From positions 62,001 to 126,000 of the forward strand of contig JBOEGJ010000011.1 of the NCBI GenBank assembly GCA_050633365.1: DNA of 64,000 bases, written 5' to 3'. The DNA is from Pseudomaricurvus sp050633365. Lineage in GTDB: Bacteria; Pseudomonadota; Gammaproteobacteria; Pseudomonadales; Cellvibrionaceae. The notes under the pieces were generated by a model. That model saw only the letters and a list, made by a program, of their open reading frames with translations. It did not search any database and was not told the origin of the DNA. Numbering within the stretch: the first letter of the stretch is position 1; each line of letters starts with the position of its first letter. Of the stretch, positions 53,173-62,595 are shown in pieces. The translations under genes and the position numbers were made by a program.

Positions 53173-55761
53173 TTACGCGATACTTTGCAGCGGCTGATGA
53201 GAGCCGGCAATCGAAACAACGTTAGATCTTTGCTGGTGAGTAATTCCAGCGAGCTTGACCAACCCGGGAATATCCAAAATCAATGCCACAGTGCCATCAC
53301 CCAAGATGGTCGCACCGGATATTCCCTCAACACGCTGATAGTTTTGTTCTAAGCTCTTTATCACGACTTGTTGCTGAGCCTGTAAATCGTCCACCACCAC
53401 GCCCACCTTTTCGCCATCGCATTCAACGACAACCATGAGGGCTTCATCCAAACTGGTCGATTCTGCTTGAACATTAAAGATTTGATGGAGCTGTATGATC
53501 GGTACGTATTCGTCGCGTAACTGGAACACATCACAACCACCGGCGACTCGACTGACTTTTTCTTCATCGCTTTGCAGTGACTCAACAATAGAAACCAAAG
53601 GAAAGATGAAGGTTTGCTGCCCCACTCGAACCAATTGGCCATCGAGGATCGCCAAGGTCAGCGGCAGGCGAATGGTAATACGTGATCCTTTACCTTGAGT
53701 CGAGGTAATTTCGACCGATCCGTTAAGTGCTTGAATGTTTCGACGAACCACATCCATTCCCACGCCTCGGCCAGACACATCACTCACTTCTTGAGCCGTA
53801 GAAAATCCAGGCTGGAAAATCATATCGTAGACTTGCTCATTGGAGAGGCCATGCGAGTCTTTTTCCTGCACCAAACCACTTTCAATAGCTTTTTCGAGTA
53901 TTCGCTGTCGATCCAGACCTTTGCCATCGTCGGTAATTTCGATGACTACGTTGCCGCCTTGGTGGTAGGCGTTAAGAGTAATAAGACCAACCTCAGACTT
54001 GCCCGCATCAAGTCGATCTTGTGGTTGCTCAATCCCGTGATCCAAGGCATTGCGAACCAAGTGCACCAACGGATCACCAATTTTTTCCATCACCGTTTTA
54101 TCGAGTTCAGTCTGCTCGCCGATGAGTTCAAGCTCTATTTTTTTGTCGAGCCGACGGCTTAAATCTCTAACCATTCTTGGAAAACGACTAAAAGCGAAAC
54201 TGATCGGCAACATGCGAATGCGCATAACGCTTTCTTGCAGCTCCCGAGTATTCTGCTCAAGCTGACTCAGTCCCTCACGCAGCTTAGGAAGATAATCCAT
54301 CTCAAAATCATCACCCAGCTGACCGAGCATCGACTGGGTAATCACCAACTCTCCGACCATATTGATCAAGGTATCGACCTTATCGATACCCACTCGAATT
54401 GAAGTCGATTCTGTGGATTTTTGTTTCTTAGCTGGAGCCGAAGTAGTCGATTTACTCGGTACTTTAGCTGCCTTCGATGACTCTAGATCTACGCTAGGTG
54501 CGCCGATATTCTCGGCCATTTGTGTCGGTTCAACGGCTTCCGTCTCGGTTGTAACGCAAGCGTCTTCATCAGAAGATAAGACTTTATCTGTCCCCTGATC
54601 AGGGTCGGTGATTGCCGAAATAGGTTCATTGCTCGCTGTCGTGTTTACCGCGGAAATTGAAAGATCGGATTCGTCAACAACCCACTCAAAGGCTTCGCTC
54701 ACCTGTGATTGTTCAATGTCACCGACTAGCGATATCGACCAGCTCAGATAGCAAGATTCTGGGTTGAGCGCAGACCAGCTGGGCAAACCTTCCACGTGAG
54801 AGGAAACCTGAAGATCGCCGAGATCTTCAAGCTCACGAAAAATTCTAAGAGGCTCGTTACCCGTTCTTAGAATATCTTCACCTGGCTTGAAATTGATATT
54901 CCAGCCTGCGGTCAATTCAGAACTACTCGTCTGACTGGAGCCTGATTGAGAAGCCTCAGACTGCTTCTCTGAGTCGTTTTTATGACAGGCGAGTACTATT
55001 TCCAGGTCGGATTCATCGATAACCCACTCAAACACTTCGTCAAGCGACTCCTTACCGATACGGTCTCGAAAAATGATCTCGAAGCCGAGGTAACAGGCTT
55101 CTGGATCCAGTGCCGTATAGTCGGGCAACTGATCTAAACAGGGAGTTACCGAGATGCGCCCCAACTCTTCGAGTTCGCGAATAATTCGTAAAGGCTCATT
55201 GCCGGTTCGCAAAATGTCGCGTCCAGGTAAAAAGCGAATATTCCAAGGGCCATCGGTGCCGACATTATCGTCTGCAGCGGATGCTTGAGATGAATCAATG
55301 GGTTCTGCGGACGTCACCTCGGGTGAGACTTGGTTAGAAACCGACAACGTCTCCGAAGCGGCCGCCTTAGGATCTATCGCCAGAATCGCCTCAAAGGATT
55401 GTTTTAGACCTTCGGCGGCTTCACTGTCAGGAGTTTCTTCTTGCTGCAGAGCTGACAATAAGTCCCGCAGACAATCCACTGACTGTAAAAATAGATCGAT
55501 ATCTTCTTGACGAATGCCTCGTACATCAGAGCGAATTTCGTCCAGTAGAGTCTCGAGCACATGGGTAAAGTCTGCGACTATCGCAAAACCAAAGGTGGCG
55601 CTGCCGCCTTTAATCGAGTGGGCCGCTCGAAATATGGTGTTGATTGTCTCGGAGTCCACAGCCGCCGGATCGAGTTCCATCAACGCACTTTCCATGGCGT
55701 CTAGGCCTTCAAAACTCTCTTCGAAGAAAACTTGATGAAACTGCGACAGATCAACACTCAT
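53173..55761 (-). CDS. cheA2: CheA histidine kinase of the second system with duplicated P2-like domain
   Basis: 862 residues. The Hpt domain has H48 (FRAAHSIKGGSATFG). Two ~83-residue homologous domains follow at about 173-255 and 287-369. Each runs from W-N-I-x-F-x-P-G through DILRTGNEPLRI-x-REL to CYL and FEWV-(I/V)-DESDL. This resembles the P2-type response-regulator-docking module of non-enteric CheAs, here in tandem. P3, the ATPase (HLVRNALDHGIEQP, DDGKGLD, GRGVGMDVVR) and P5 complete it. It phosphorylates the adjacent CheY2 and CheB2. It is three bases downstream of cheY2. A weak Shine-Dalgarno fits translational coupling. Confidence 0.95.
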   Translation of the reverse strand: MSVDLSQFHQVFFEESFEGLDAMESALMELDPAAVDSETINTIFRAAHSIKGGSATFGFAIVADFTHVLETLLDEIRSDVRGIRQEDIDLFLQSVDCLRDLLSALQQEETPDSEAAEGLKQSFEAILAIDPKAAASETLSVSNQVSPEVTSAEPIDSSQASAADDNVGTDGPWNIRFLPGRDILRTGNEPLRIIRELEELGRISVTPCLDQLPDYTALDPEACYLGFEIIFRDRIGKESLDEVFEWVIDESDLEIVLACHKNDSEKQSEASQSGSSQTSSSELTAGWNINFKPGEDILRTGNEPLRIFRELEDLGDLQVSSHVEGLPSWSALNPESCYLSWSISLVGDIEQSQVSEAFEWVVDESDLSISAVNTTASNEPISAITDPDQGTDKVLSSDEDACVTTETEAVEPTQMAENIGAPSVDLESSKAAKVPSKSTTSAPAKKQKSTESTSIRVGIDKVDTLINMVGELVITQSMLGQLGDDFEMDYLPKLREGLSQLEQNTRELQESVMRIRMLPISFAFSRFPRMVRDLSRRLDKKIELELIGEQTELDKTVMEKIGDPLVHLVRNALDHGIEQPQDRLDAGKSEVGLITLNAYHQGGNVVIEITDDGKGLDRQRILEKAIESGLVQEKDSHGLSNEQVYDMIFQPGFSTAQEVSDVSGRGVGMDVVRRNIQALNGSVEITSTQGKGSRITIRLPLTLAILDGQLVRVGQQTFIFPLVSIVESLQSDEEKVSRVAGGCDVFQLRDEYVPIIQLHQIFNVQAESTSLDEALMVVVECDGEKVGVVVDDLQAQQQVVIKSLEQNYQRVEGISGATILGDGTVALILDIPGLVKLAGITHQQRSNVVSIAGSHQPLQSIA

Positions 55762-55764
55762 GTT

Positions 55765-56124
55765 CTACAGCACCTTTTTAATAGTCGCTAACAGCTGGTC
55801 GGGATTAAACGGCTTAACGATCCAACCTGTCGCACCGGCTGATTTACCCTGCATTTTTTTGTCGGTACTGGACTCAGTGGTCAGCATGAGAATTGGGGTA
55901 AACCGATAGCTGGCAAGTTTTCTCAATTCAGCAATCAAAGCGATCCCATCCATATTTGGCATGTTGACGTCAGAAATAACCAAATCGACAGACTTACCTT
56001 TTGCGATTGCTAGCGCTTCGACTCCATCACAAGCTTCGGTCACATCGTGACCGGCTCCCTTTAAGGTAAATGACACCATCTGGCGCATCGATGCGGAATC
56101 GTCCACGGCAAGAATCTTTGCCAT
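55765..56124 (-). CDS. cheY2: CheY-like receiver (second system)
   Basis: 119 residues from the ATG at 56124 (GGGAGAA seven bases upstream; seven further codons in frame are unsupported). It is a receiver with D52 in LVISDVNMPN and K in WIVKPFNPDQL. Its sequence differs clearly from the motor CheY, so it may be a phosphate sink or have a non-motor target. It lies between the STAS gene and cheA2. Confidence 0.93.
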   Translation of the reverse strand: MAKILAVDDSASMRQMVSFTLKGAGHDVTEACDGVEALAIAKGKSVDLVISDVNMPNMDGIALIAELRKLASYRFTPILMLTTESSTDKKMQGKSAGATGWIVKPFNPDQLLATIKKVL

Positions 56125-56210
56125 AGTGTTTCTCCCAAGTGACAAAAAATTAGAAATTAAAAGTAATTACATTCTCAGTTTATGATCATGGACCAATGCC
56201 TGGCTCGCCA

Positions 56211-56492
56211 TCACGAGGCGAGCTCTAAATGATCCTTTAGACCAAGATGTTCACTGGCTTCAATCAATGCGCTAGTCGGAGCGCTCCAGCTAACTGTGGC
56301 CTGATGTTGTTTGAGAGTCGTCAGAAAGACATAGATTAACTGCAGTCCAGCAGTATCAGCGCGGGCGACTTCACTCGCATTTAAGATGACATCTTGAGTT
56401 CCGCTGGTGTACGCCTCGAGTTCACTGTAGAGCGTTTCTGCGTTGGCGATGGTTAGGTTTTCCGGTAAATCCACGGTTACCATTTTGCTCAC
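56211..56492 (-). CDS. STAS-domain protein heading the second chemosensory operon
   Basis: 93 residues from a GTG at 56492, chosen because GGAGG lies five bases before it; frames upstream to 56720 lack support and run through the promoter. It is an MlaB/SpoIIAA-like STAS fold: VTVDLPENLTIANAETLYSELEAY, then DVILNASEVARADTAGLQLIYVF. At the usual phospho-serine position the residue is Thr (ADTAG), so phosphorylation like HsbA is uncertain. STAS genes often head F7-type chemotaxis operons; the role is not established. Confidence 0.85.
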   Translation of the reverse strand: MSKMVTVDLPENLTIANAETLYSELEAYTSGTQDVILNASEVARADTAGLQLIYVFLTTLKQHQATVSWSAPTSALIEASEHLGLKDHLELAS

Positions 56493-56562
56493 AACTGCCT
56501 CCGTTGCCATTGAGCCAATTAACGACTTAATTCTGAGGTCTAAGCCTCTGCGGTTATTGTTG

Positions 56563-56589
56563 GTATCGGTCGCTAGGAAAAGAACTTTA
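56563..56589 (-). promoter_or_regulatory. sigma-28 (FliA) promoter for the second chemosensory operon
   Basis: On the minus strand TAAAGTTC (-35) and ACCGATAC (-10) are separated by exactly 11 bases, matching TAAAGTTT-N11-GCCGATAA at 7/8 and 6/8 positions. The predicted start is ~64 bp before the STAS gene at 56492. The rest of the 56493-56827 gap holds the 14-bp repeat array and no gene. Confidence 0.75.
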
Positions 56590-56761
56590 CCGATAGTTTT
56601 CGATAAATAGTTTAGTAGGAGTTTGCGCGCTTGCGAGAAATTCGAGGAATGAGCGCAAAAAACCACCATCAAAAAGGATTTATGCGTCATATTGGAGAGT
56701 TTAATTGGGTTGCTAGACAAACGACCAGCGGCACTCGAGTAAGCACACTAACCGGGGCTAT

Positions 56762-56831
56762 CTATTCCCTGCAATTTATTCCGTGCAATCTATTCCGTGC
56801 AACCTATTCGACACAATCGATTTGGCACTAT
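56762..56831. repeat. array of 14-bp tandem repeats at the fliJ 3' end
   Basis: Units CTATTCCCTGCAAT, TTATTCCGTGCAAT, CTATTCCGTGCAAC and CTATTCGACACAAT run in register from 56762 to 56817, with a fifth degenerate unit reaching the fliJ stop codon. There are no spacers, so it is not a CRISPR. It may have arisen by slippage or act as a protein-binding array. Confidence 0.8.
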
Positions 56832-57271
56832 TGATTTTGTCGGCGAGACAACATCGACAGCTCATCCATTTCTTTCTGAAGTTTCTTTTCTAGAACGGCG
56901 TCTTCTTCATTTTTCAATGAGTTGATTAGCTTCTCAATGTTTTTTCTGCGCTGATAACACAGTTGCCAATTGTGGAGTGCCGAGTCTTCACCCGCTCTCA
57001 GCTGATCTAATTGCCCACGCTGAGCAGTCACAACTTGAACCAATTGCGCCAAAAACAAGCGGTCGTTCATTAAGACTTGAACACTAACGGCTTGCTTGGG
57101 CTGATTGAGTGCGCGTTCGTACTCGGCTTGATATTCACTGACCTGCTCAAATTGCTGCTTAGCGTGAGCCACTTGATGACGTGCCTGCTCTAGGGTTTGC
57201 GCTGCGGATTTCTCGGCCCGTTCAGCCATATCCAGCACCACTAACATACGCTTTGACCGCGGCTTTGCCAT
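56828..57271 (-). CDS. fliJ: flagellar export chaperone FliJ
   Basis: 147 residues, an all-helical coiled coil with abundant Gln/Glu, the typical FliJ length and charge pattern (RMLVVLDMAERAEKSAAQTLEQARHQVAHAKQQFEQ). It sits in the FliI hexamer centre and cycles chaperones. It starts 5 bp after fliI and is the last gene of fliEFGHIJ; its stop lies in a degenerate 14-bp repeat. Confidence 0.92.
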   Translation of the reverse strand: MAKPRSKRMLVVLDMAERAEKSAAQTLEQARHQVAHAKQQFEQVSEYQAEYERALNQPKQAVSVQVLMNDRLFLAQLVQVVTAQRGQLDQLRAGEDSALHNWQLCYQRRKNIEKLINSLKNEEDAVLEKKLQKEMDELSMLSRRQNQ

Positions 57272-57276
57272 CCAGC

Positions 57277-58671
57277 TTAGGCCCTGCCAGCTTCAGCAGG
57301 GGCTGGACGCTGATTAGCCGCCCCCTGATCTTGCATATCTGGCGCCATGATAGGCGCCATGAGTGCTAATAGCTCTTGGCAGCTGTTGGCAAAATCCACC
57401 GGCTCCTTTAATCCCTGACGAACGAATTGCTTAATGTGCGGATTGCGCTCAATAGCGCGATCGATATCCGGGTCGCTTCCGGTTCGGTAAGCACCAATGT
57501 TAATTAGATCCCGATTTTCTTGATAGAGCGACAGCATCTGCTTGAACTTTTGCATCACTTGCAAATGCTCTGGCGGCACGATGTTGGGCATCGCCCGGCT
57601 GATCGACGCCTCAATATCGATGGCAGGGTAAGTCCCCTCTTCGGCCATACGCCGGGACAATACAATGTGGCCGTCAAGAATAGCGCGAGAGGCGTCGGCG
57701 ATGGGATCTTGTAGATCATCGCCTTCCGTCAAGACCGTATAAAATGCCGTAATCGAACCTTCACCAGCCGCGGCATTACCGGCTCTTTCAACCAGTTGCG
57801 GAATTTTGGCAAATACCGAGGGCGGATAACCTTTGGTCGCCGGAGGCTCTCCGATAGCTAAGGCAATTTCTCGCTGTGCCTGTGCGTAGCGCGTTAGCGA
57901 ATCCATAAGCAACAAAACGCTTTTGCCTTGGTCTCGGTAATATTCCGCCACCCGGGTACACAATTGTGAGGCACGCAAACGCATCAAAGGGGCATCATCA
58001 GCCGGGGAAGCAACCACCACCGAGCGGCGCAGTCCCTCTTCGCCTAGAATGTGATCGATAAATTCTTTTACCTCTCGCCCCCGCTCTCCGATCAGCCCAA
58101 CCACAACCACATCGGCAGTCGTGAAACGAGTCATCATCCCGAGCAACATACTCTTACCAACACCAGAGCCGGCGAACAAACCAAGGCGTTGACCACGCCC
58201 CACTGTCAACAGTGAATTGATCGCTCGAATGCCTACATCTAGCGGTTCACTGATGGGATGACGATGCAAAGGATTGATTTTTTCGGGATTAAACGCCAAA
58301 AAATCATCTGCGGGCCAGAGCGGTTTGCCGTCCAACGGTTGCCCGAGGCCATTAATCACTCGCCCCAGTAAACCAGGCCCTACGGCAATACCATTGTGAC
58401 TGTCCATTGGCCTAACAATGGCGCCGGGTTGTACCCCGTCGATATTCTGAATGGGCATCAAATAGATTTTGTCATTTGAAAACCCCACCACCTCAGCTTC
58501 GATTCGACGGTCGTCCGCGGTAATCACCTCGCATTGATGCCCAACGGAGACATTCAATCCTACCGCCTCTAATGTCATTCCCACCAAACGCGTTAAACGA
58601 CCTTGCGCTTGAGGCTGGTAACGAAATTGGCGATTGGGCCGAAAACTCTCGAGATGATCAATCAAGCTCAT
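57277..58671 (-). CDS. fliI: flagellar export ATPase FliI
   Basis: 464 residues. The F1-beta-like ATPase has the Walker A motif GLFAGSGVGKSMLLG around 165-179, GLIGERGREVKEF, the Walker B run SVLLLMDSLTRYAQAQREIALAIGEPP and an NIVPPEHLQ region. It hexamerises to energise substrate unloading at the export gate. The C terminus has an Ala/Pro-rich extension. Its start overlaps the fliH stop by four bases. Confidence 0.97.
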   Translation of the reverse strand: MSLIDHLESFRPNRQFRYQPQAQGRLTRLVGMTLEAVGLNVSVGHQCEVITADDRRIEAEVVGFSNDKIYLMPIQNIDGVQPGAIVRPMDSHNGIAVGPGLLGRVINGLGQPLDGKPLWPADDFLAFNPEKINPLHRHPISEPLDVGIRAINSLLTVGRGQRLGLFAGSGVGKSMLLGMMTRFTTADVVVVGLIGERGREVKEFIDHILGEEGLRRSVVVASPADDAPLMRLRASQLCTRVAEYYRDQGKSVLLLMDSLTRYAQAQREIALAIGEPPATKGYPPSVFAKIPQLVERAGNAAAGEGSITAFYTVLTEGDDLQDPIADASRAILDGHIVLSRRMAEEGTYPAIDIEASISRAMPNIVPPEHLQVMQKFKQMLSLYQENRDLINIGAYRTGSDPDIDRAIERNPHIKQFVRQGLKEPVDFANSCQELLALMAPIMAPDMQDQGAANQRPAPAEAGRA

Positions 58672-59729
58672 TGGGGAGGCCCTTGATGGTCTGAGTCAAT
58701 ATTAATATCAGGCCTTGCATCGGCGGCAACGTCATTATCTCGCAGGGTTTCTGCTGAACTCTGCGGAGAAGTTTCAGACGCTGCATCGGGTGTGCTGGCT
58801 TGAGAGGGTTCGCTAGGGCTAATTGACATGGCCTCGGACGAACCATCGCCCTGGGCGGCTTCCTCTGAACTCTCGTCAGCGCGCTTTTCGACATTTTCTT
58901 TCGCTAGGAGTGCTGAATCGGAAGAGCTTATGTCCTCTAGATCCTTTTTTTGCTGCTCGAGCAAAGACGCATCCGTTAGCTGGTGATCCAAGAACTGAGC
59001 GAACATTGCCTTCATTTTTGACTCGGCGGAAAAATCTACCAAACTGTCTCGAGTTTGGATACGGCAACCGCCGGGCAATAGCTGTGAATCGCCTTGAAAC
59101 TTCCAACCCTTATCAAACTCTTCGCTATAGGATTCGACTAAGGCCAGATCATCGGGGTTGAGAAATACGCGAATGTCTTGAGCACCAACAGGCAAGGCCG
59201 TCATCGCTTGCTTAACACAGGAAAGAATATGAGCCGAGTCTTGAATTAATTCGCGTTCGATCACCTGCTCGGTCAACGAGGTCACAAACTGAAGTAACGT
59301 CTGCTGTAACTGACTTTGCTGTTGCTCAATTGGCAAGACTAGACTCTCGGCGATCTGAAGAAGTTGCGATACCTGTCGCTCCAATATTTCTTTCGCTTCG
59401 CTTTGGGCCTGCTCCATTCCCGCGTTATAACCGGCCTCATGGCCTTCTTTATGACCCGCCTCAAGGCCGCGCTGCTGCCCAAGCTCAAAACCTTCACGTT
59501 CGGCGGCGTTGGTAATTTCCTGCAGCTCTTCGGCAGTAATGGGAGAGAATTCAAGAGACTCTTCATCGGCAACATCTTCAATCACTTCATCGGCGCGATG
59601 AGCGCGATCTCGAAGCTCTTTTTCAGCAGACGGCACAACATTATCAGAGCCATCCATACTCGGTAACTGCCAAGGCAAAACATCCTGAAGATGTTCGGCG
59701 GCAATCACATTTGGCAATTTTTTACTCAT
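58668..59729 (-). CDS. fliH: flagellar export ATPase regulator FliH
   Basis: 353 residues, longer than most FliH. The core (about 55-235) has glycine-repeat helices (FELGQQRGLEAGHKEGHEAGYNAGMEQAQSE: GxxxG periodicity) and a V-ATPase E-subunit-like C-terminal domain (VFLNPDDLALVESY, GGCRIQTRDSLVDFSAESK). The last ~100 residues are a Ser/Glu/Ala-rich disordered tail. FliH holds FliI inactive and links it to the C-ring. It overlaps fliI. Confidence 0.93.
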   Translation of the reverse strand: MSKKLPNVIAAEHLQDVLPWQLPSMDGSDNVVPSAEKELRDRAHRADEVIEDVADEESLEFSPITAEELQEITNAAEREGFELGQQRGLEAGHKEGHEAGYNAGMEQAQSEAKEILERQVSQLLQIAESLVLPIEQQQSQLQQTLLQFVTSLTEQVIERELIQDSAHILSCVKQAMTALPVGAQDIRVFLNPDDLALVESYSEEFDKGWKFQGDSQLLPGGCRIQTRDSLVDFSAESKMKAMFAQFLDHQLTDASLLEQQKKDLEDISSSDSALLAKENVEKRADESSEEAAQGDGSSEAMSISPSEPSQASTPDAASETSPQSSAETLRDNDVAADARPDINIDSDHQGPPQ

Positions 59730-59786
59730 GTAAGTATCGACATCATTTGTACAATAATCCCAAAGCTAAGCGGAAATTCACAAGCT

Positions 59787-60830
59787 CTACATCATTTGCT
59801 CGCCGCCACCGCCCAGCATAATTTCTCCGGCATCCGCCATCCGTCGAGCAATAGTGAGTATTTCTTTCTGCGCCCCTTCAACCTCGGAGATTTTGACCGG
59901 TCCTTTCGCCTCGAGATCGTCACGCAGCAACTCTGCAGCGCGTTTCGACATGTTCTTGAATATCTTTTCTTGTAAGGTTTCGTCAGCGCCTTTGAGGGCA
60001 ACAATGAGAATCTCGGAAGAGACTTCACGCAACAAGGCTTGAATACCTCGATCATCCACTTCCTTGAGGTTATCGAAGACAAACATCAGATCTTGTATCT
60101 GTGTGCCAAGGTCTTCATCCATTTCTTTAATGGACTCCATAAGATCGGCTTCGATGGAGCTGTCAAGGTTATTCATAATCTCGGCGGCGACCTTATAGCC
60201 GCCCATTGCTTTCGTTTGCGATGCGGCATTGCCGGCAAACTGTTTTTCGAGAATATCATTTAGCTCTTGTAAAGCACCCGGCTGAACGGTATCCAATGAC
60301 GCCACCCGCATCATGATATCGAGACGCACTTTTTCCGCGAAATACTGCATAATTTCCGCGGATTGATCGGAGTCGAGATAGGCAATCACAATCGCTTGAA
60401 TCTGAGGGTGCTCGTTTCGAATAATGTCGGCCACTGAACGCGCCTCCATCCATTTTAAGGTGTCGAGACCGGTGGTATTGCCACCCAACAAGATTCTATC
60501 TATCAGACCATGAGCTTTGTCTTCGCCTAAAGCGGTTACCAGCATATTGCGAATGTAGCTATCAGCGCCCATACCGAGACCGGTGAGCGTTCCCACCTCA
60601 TCGAGAAAGCTCCCGATCACCACCTCAACCGTACTTTGTTCAATATTCGCCAATTGGGACATGGCCGTGCCTAAGCGCTGAACCTCTTTGGGGCCCATGT
60701 GCTTCAAGATTTCGGCGGCATCCGCTTCACCCATACTCATCAACAAAATGGCGGCTTGCTCTACTTTCGAAATCGACAATTTGGCAGGCGCCCCGCCCTC
60801 CTGCCCTGGTGCACCTTCAGCATCACTCAT
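59787..60830 (-). CDS. fliG: flagellar motor switch protein FliG
   Basis: 347 residues with N, middle (EHPQIQAIVIAYLD) and C domains. The C domain shows charged torque-helix residues in the block MFVFDNLKEVDDRGIQALLREVSSEILIVALKGADE. FliG couples the stator (MotA/C) to the C-ring. It overlaps the end of fliF by 8 bp. Confidence 0.97.
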   Translation of the reverse strand: MSDAEGAPGQEGGAPAKLSISKVEQAAILLMSMGEADAAEILKHMGPKEVQRLGTAMSQLANIEQSTVEVVIGSFLDEVGTLTGLGMGADSYIRNMLVTALGEDKAHGLIDRILLGGNTTGLDTLKWMEARSVADIIRNEHPQIQAIVIAYLDSDQSAEIMQYFAEKVRLDIMMRVASLDTVQPGALQELNDILEKQFAGNAASQTKAMGGYKVAAEIMNNLDSSIEADLMESIKEMDEDLGTQIQDLMFVFDNLKEVDDRGIQALLREVSSEILIVALKGADETLQEKIFKNMSKRAAELLRDDLEAKGPVKISEVEGAQKEILTIARRMADAGEIMLGGGGEQMM

Positions 60831-62514
60831 CTTCGTTAACCCAACGTTTGATAACTTGAGCCACTCGGCCCGGATCTTCTGCCACTAGGCCCTTAATTGC
60901 ATTCAACTGTTGATCGTAACTCTCTTCGGGACTGGGCAACGCCAGCGCATCGCCACCGGTTAGTGTCACGGTTTCATCGGAGAGGCCTTCAAAACTGTCT
61001 AAACCCGATGATTGCAACGCCGCCACTTCTTTTGCCTTTTCGTCTTCTTTTGTCTTAACCCCAGTACTGGTCAAACTTTTGAGTACGGGTCGTAACAGCC
61101 CCAATACCAACGCCACAATGATTAGCAACCCGACCAGTTGTTTGGCGAGAGACAAAAACCAGGGCTTTTCCCACATCGGCTGCTCGGTAACAACAAATTC
61201 CTCGCGATCAACAAAGGGCGAATTCAAGACATTGACACTGTCGCCGCGAGCGGCCGAAAAACCAACCGCGTCACGAACCAAAATTGCCAAGCGTTCAAGA
61301 TCGTTGTCGCTCCACGGCGATCGCACCTCATCCCCAGACTCTGGGTCAATACTGACACGATCGTCGACCACCACCGCCACTGATAGACGGCGCACCTTAC
61401 CGAGCTGATGCTTTGTATAGCTCACGGTTCGATCGAGCTCGAAGTTCCGAGTCGCTTGCTTTCGACTGTTCTGAGAGCCGGCGCCATTTGCCCCAGGATT
61501 GTTGGGGTCGATTACCTCAGGAGCCTCACCGTTCGCTGGCGGTTGATTGGTGAGCGCGCCGGGAATTCCTGCGGCGCCGCCCTGCCCCACTCTCGCCTCT
61601 TCCAGCGTCTGCTCACTGCGAATGGCGGGTAGATCGGGATTAAAGATCTCTTCGGCCTGTTCGACTTCAGTAAAGTCCACATCGGCGCTGACTTCGGCCT
61701 TATAACGGCCAGCCCCCACCACGGGATTTAAAATACTGTTGATTCTGGAGGAGATATCGCTCTCGATCTTTCGAGTGTAGTCGCGCTGCTTTCCGGCCAT
61801 CATCATTTCTTCATCTTCGTCACCGGTGGTCAGAAGATTGCCCTTTTGATCCACAACAGTGATGTTCTCGAGCGTCAGCTCGGGAATACTTGAAGCGACC
61901 AAATTGGCGATGGCTTTCACTTGTTTAAGCTTGATTCCACGGCCGGGAAACAATTCCACAAAAACCGATGCACTCGGTCGGCGAGGCGCGCGAACAAACA
62001 CTGAACGCTTAGGTATAGCCAAATGGACTCGCGCGCTGCGAACCGCATGAATGCTGGTCACCGTGCGAGCCAGCTCGCCTTCAAGGCTGCGGCGATAACG
62101 GGCACTTTCCATAAATTGACTGGTACCCAAAGGCTGCTCTTGATCCAAAAGCTCAAAACCAACCGACTTGTCACCGGGCAAGCCCGCTTCTGCCAACTTC
62201 AAGCGAGCGTTATGAACATCCTGCTCTGCGACCAGCAAAGCCCCAGAGGCGCCGTCGATTTTAAAAGTAATGTCGTTGGCCTCAAGAATATCCACCACCT
62301 CTGACGAATCGAGACGATCAAGACTTCCGTATAGGGGGCGATAATCTTCCCCCTGAGTCCAGAGAACAACCGCAAAGCCAATGGCGACACTGGCCGCCAG
62401 CCCCACCATCAGGCCTGCTTGCCGGATCAAATTGAGACTATTAAAGCCTTCAATCAAGTCATTGGCGGGAGTGGTGTTCGAGTCTGAGAGTAATTCAGTA
62501 TCTGCGGTAGCCAT
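60823..62514 (-). CDS. fliF: flagellar MS-ring protein FliF
   Basis: 563 residues. Transmembrane helices lie at about 32-52 and 445-468. Periplasmic ring-building motifs are present (RPLYGSLDRLDSSEVVDILEAN, RVHLAIPKRSVFVR, PSASVFVEL), and the C-terminal cytoplasmic FliG-binding tail ends in AQVIKRWVNEDE. It is the base on which the motor and export gate assemble. It follows fliE by 81 bp. Confidence 0.97.
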   Translation of the reverse strand: MATADTELLSDSNTTPANDLIEGFNSLNLIRQAGLMVGLAASVAIGFAVVLWTQGEDYRPLYGSLDRLDSSEVVDILEANDITFKIDGASGALLVAEQDVHNARLKLAEAGLPGDKSVGFELLDQEQPLGTSQFMESARYRRSLEGELARTVTSIHAVRSARVHLAIPKRSVFVRAPRRPSASVFVELFPGRGIKLKQVKAIANLVASSIPELTLENITVVDQKGNLLTTGDEDEEMMMAGKQRDYTRKIESDISSRINSILNPVVGAGRYKAEVSADVDFTEVEQAEEIFNPDLPAIRSEQTLEEARVGQGGAAGIPGALTNQPPANGEAPEVIDPNNPGANGAGSQNSRKQATRNFELDRTVSYTKHQLGKVRRLSVAVVVDDRVSIDPESGDEVRSPWSDNDLERLAILVRDAVGFSAARGDSVNVLNSPFVDREEFVVTEQPMWEKPWFLSLAKQLVGLLIIVALVLGLLRPVLKSLTSTGVKTKEDEKAKEVAALQSSGLDSFEGLSDETVTLTGGDALALPSPEESYDQQLNAIKGLVAEDPGRVAQVIKRWVNEDE

Positions 62515-62595
62515 CTATCATCTCGACATAAGTGTTTGTAGAGCTGGCGTTGAACAAACTGGGTGAACACGCCTTACAAAGTTTTCTAACGCTGT

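Noticed and set aside
56762..56831. Possible CRISPR array
   Set aside because: The units are directly adjacent with no spacers, and no cas genes are present.
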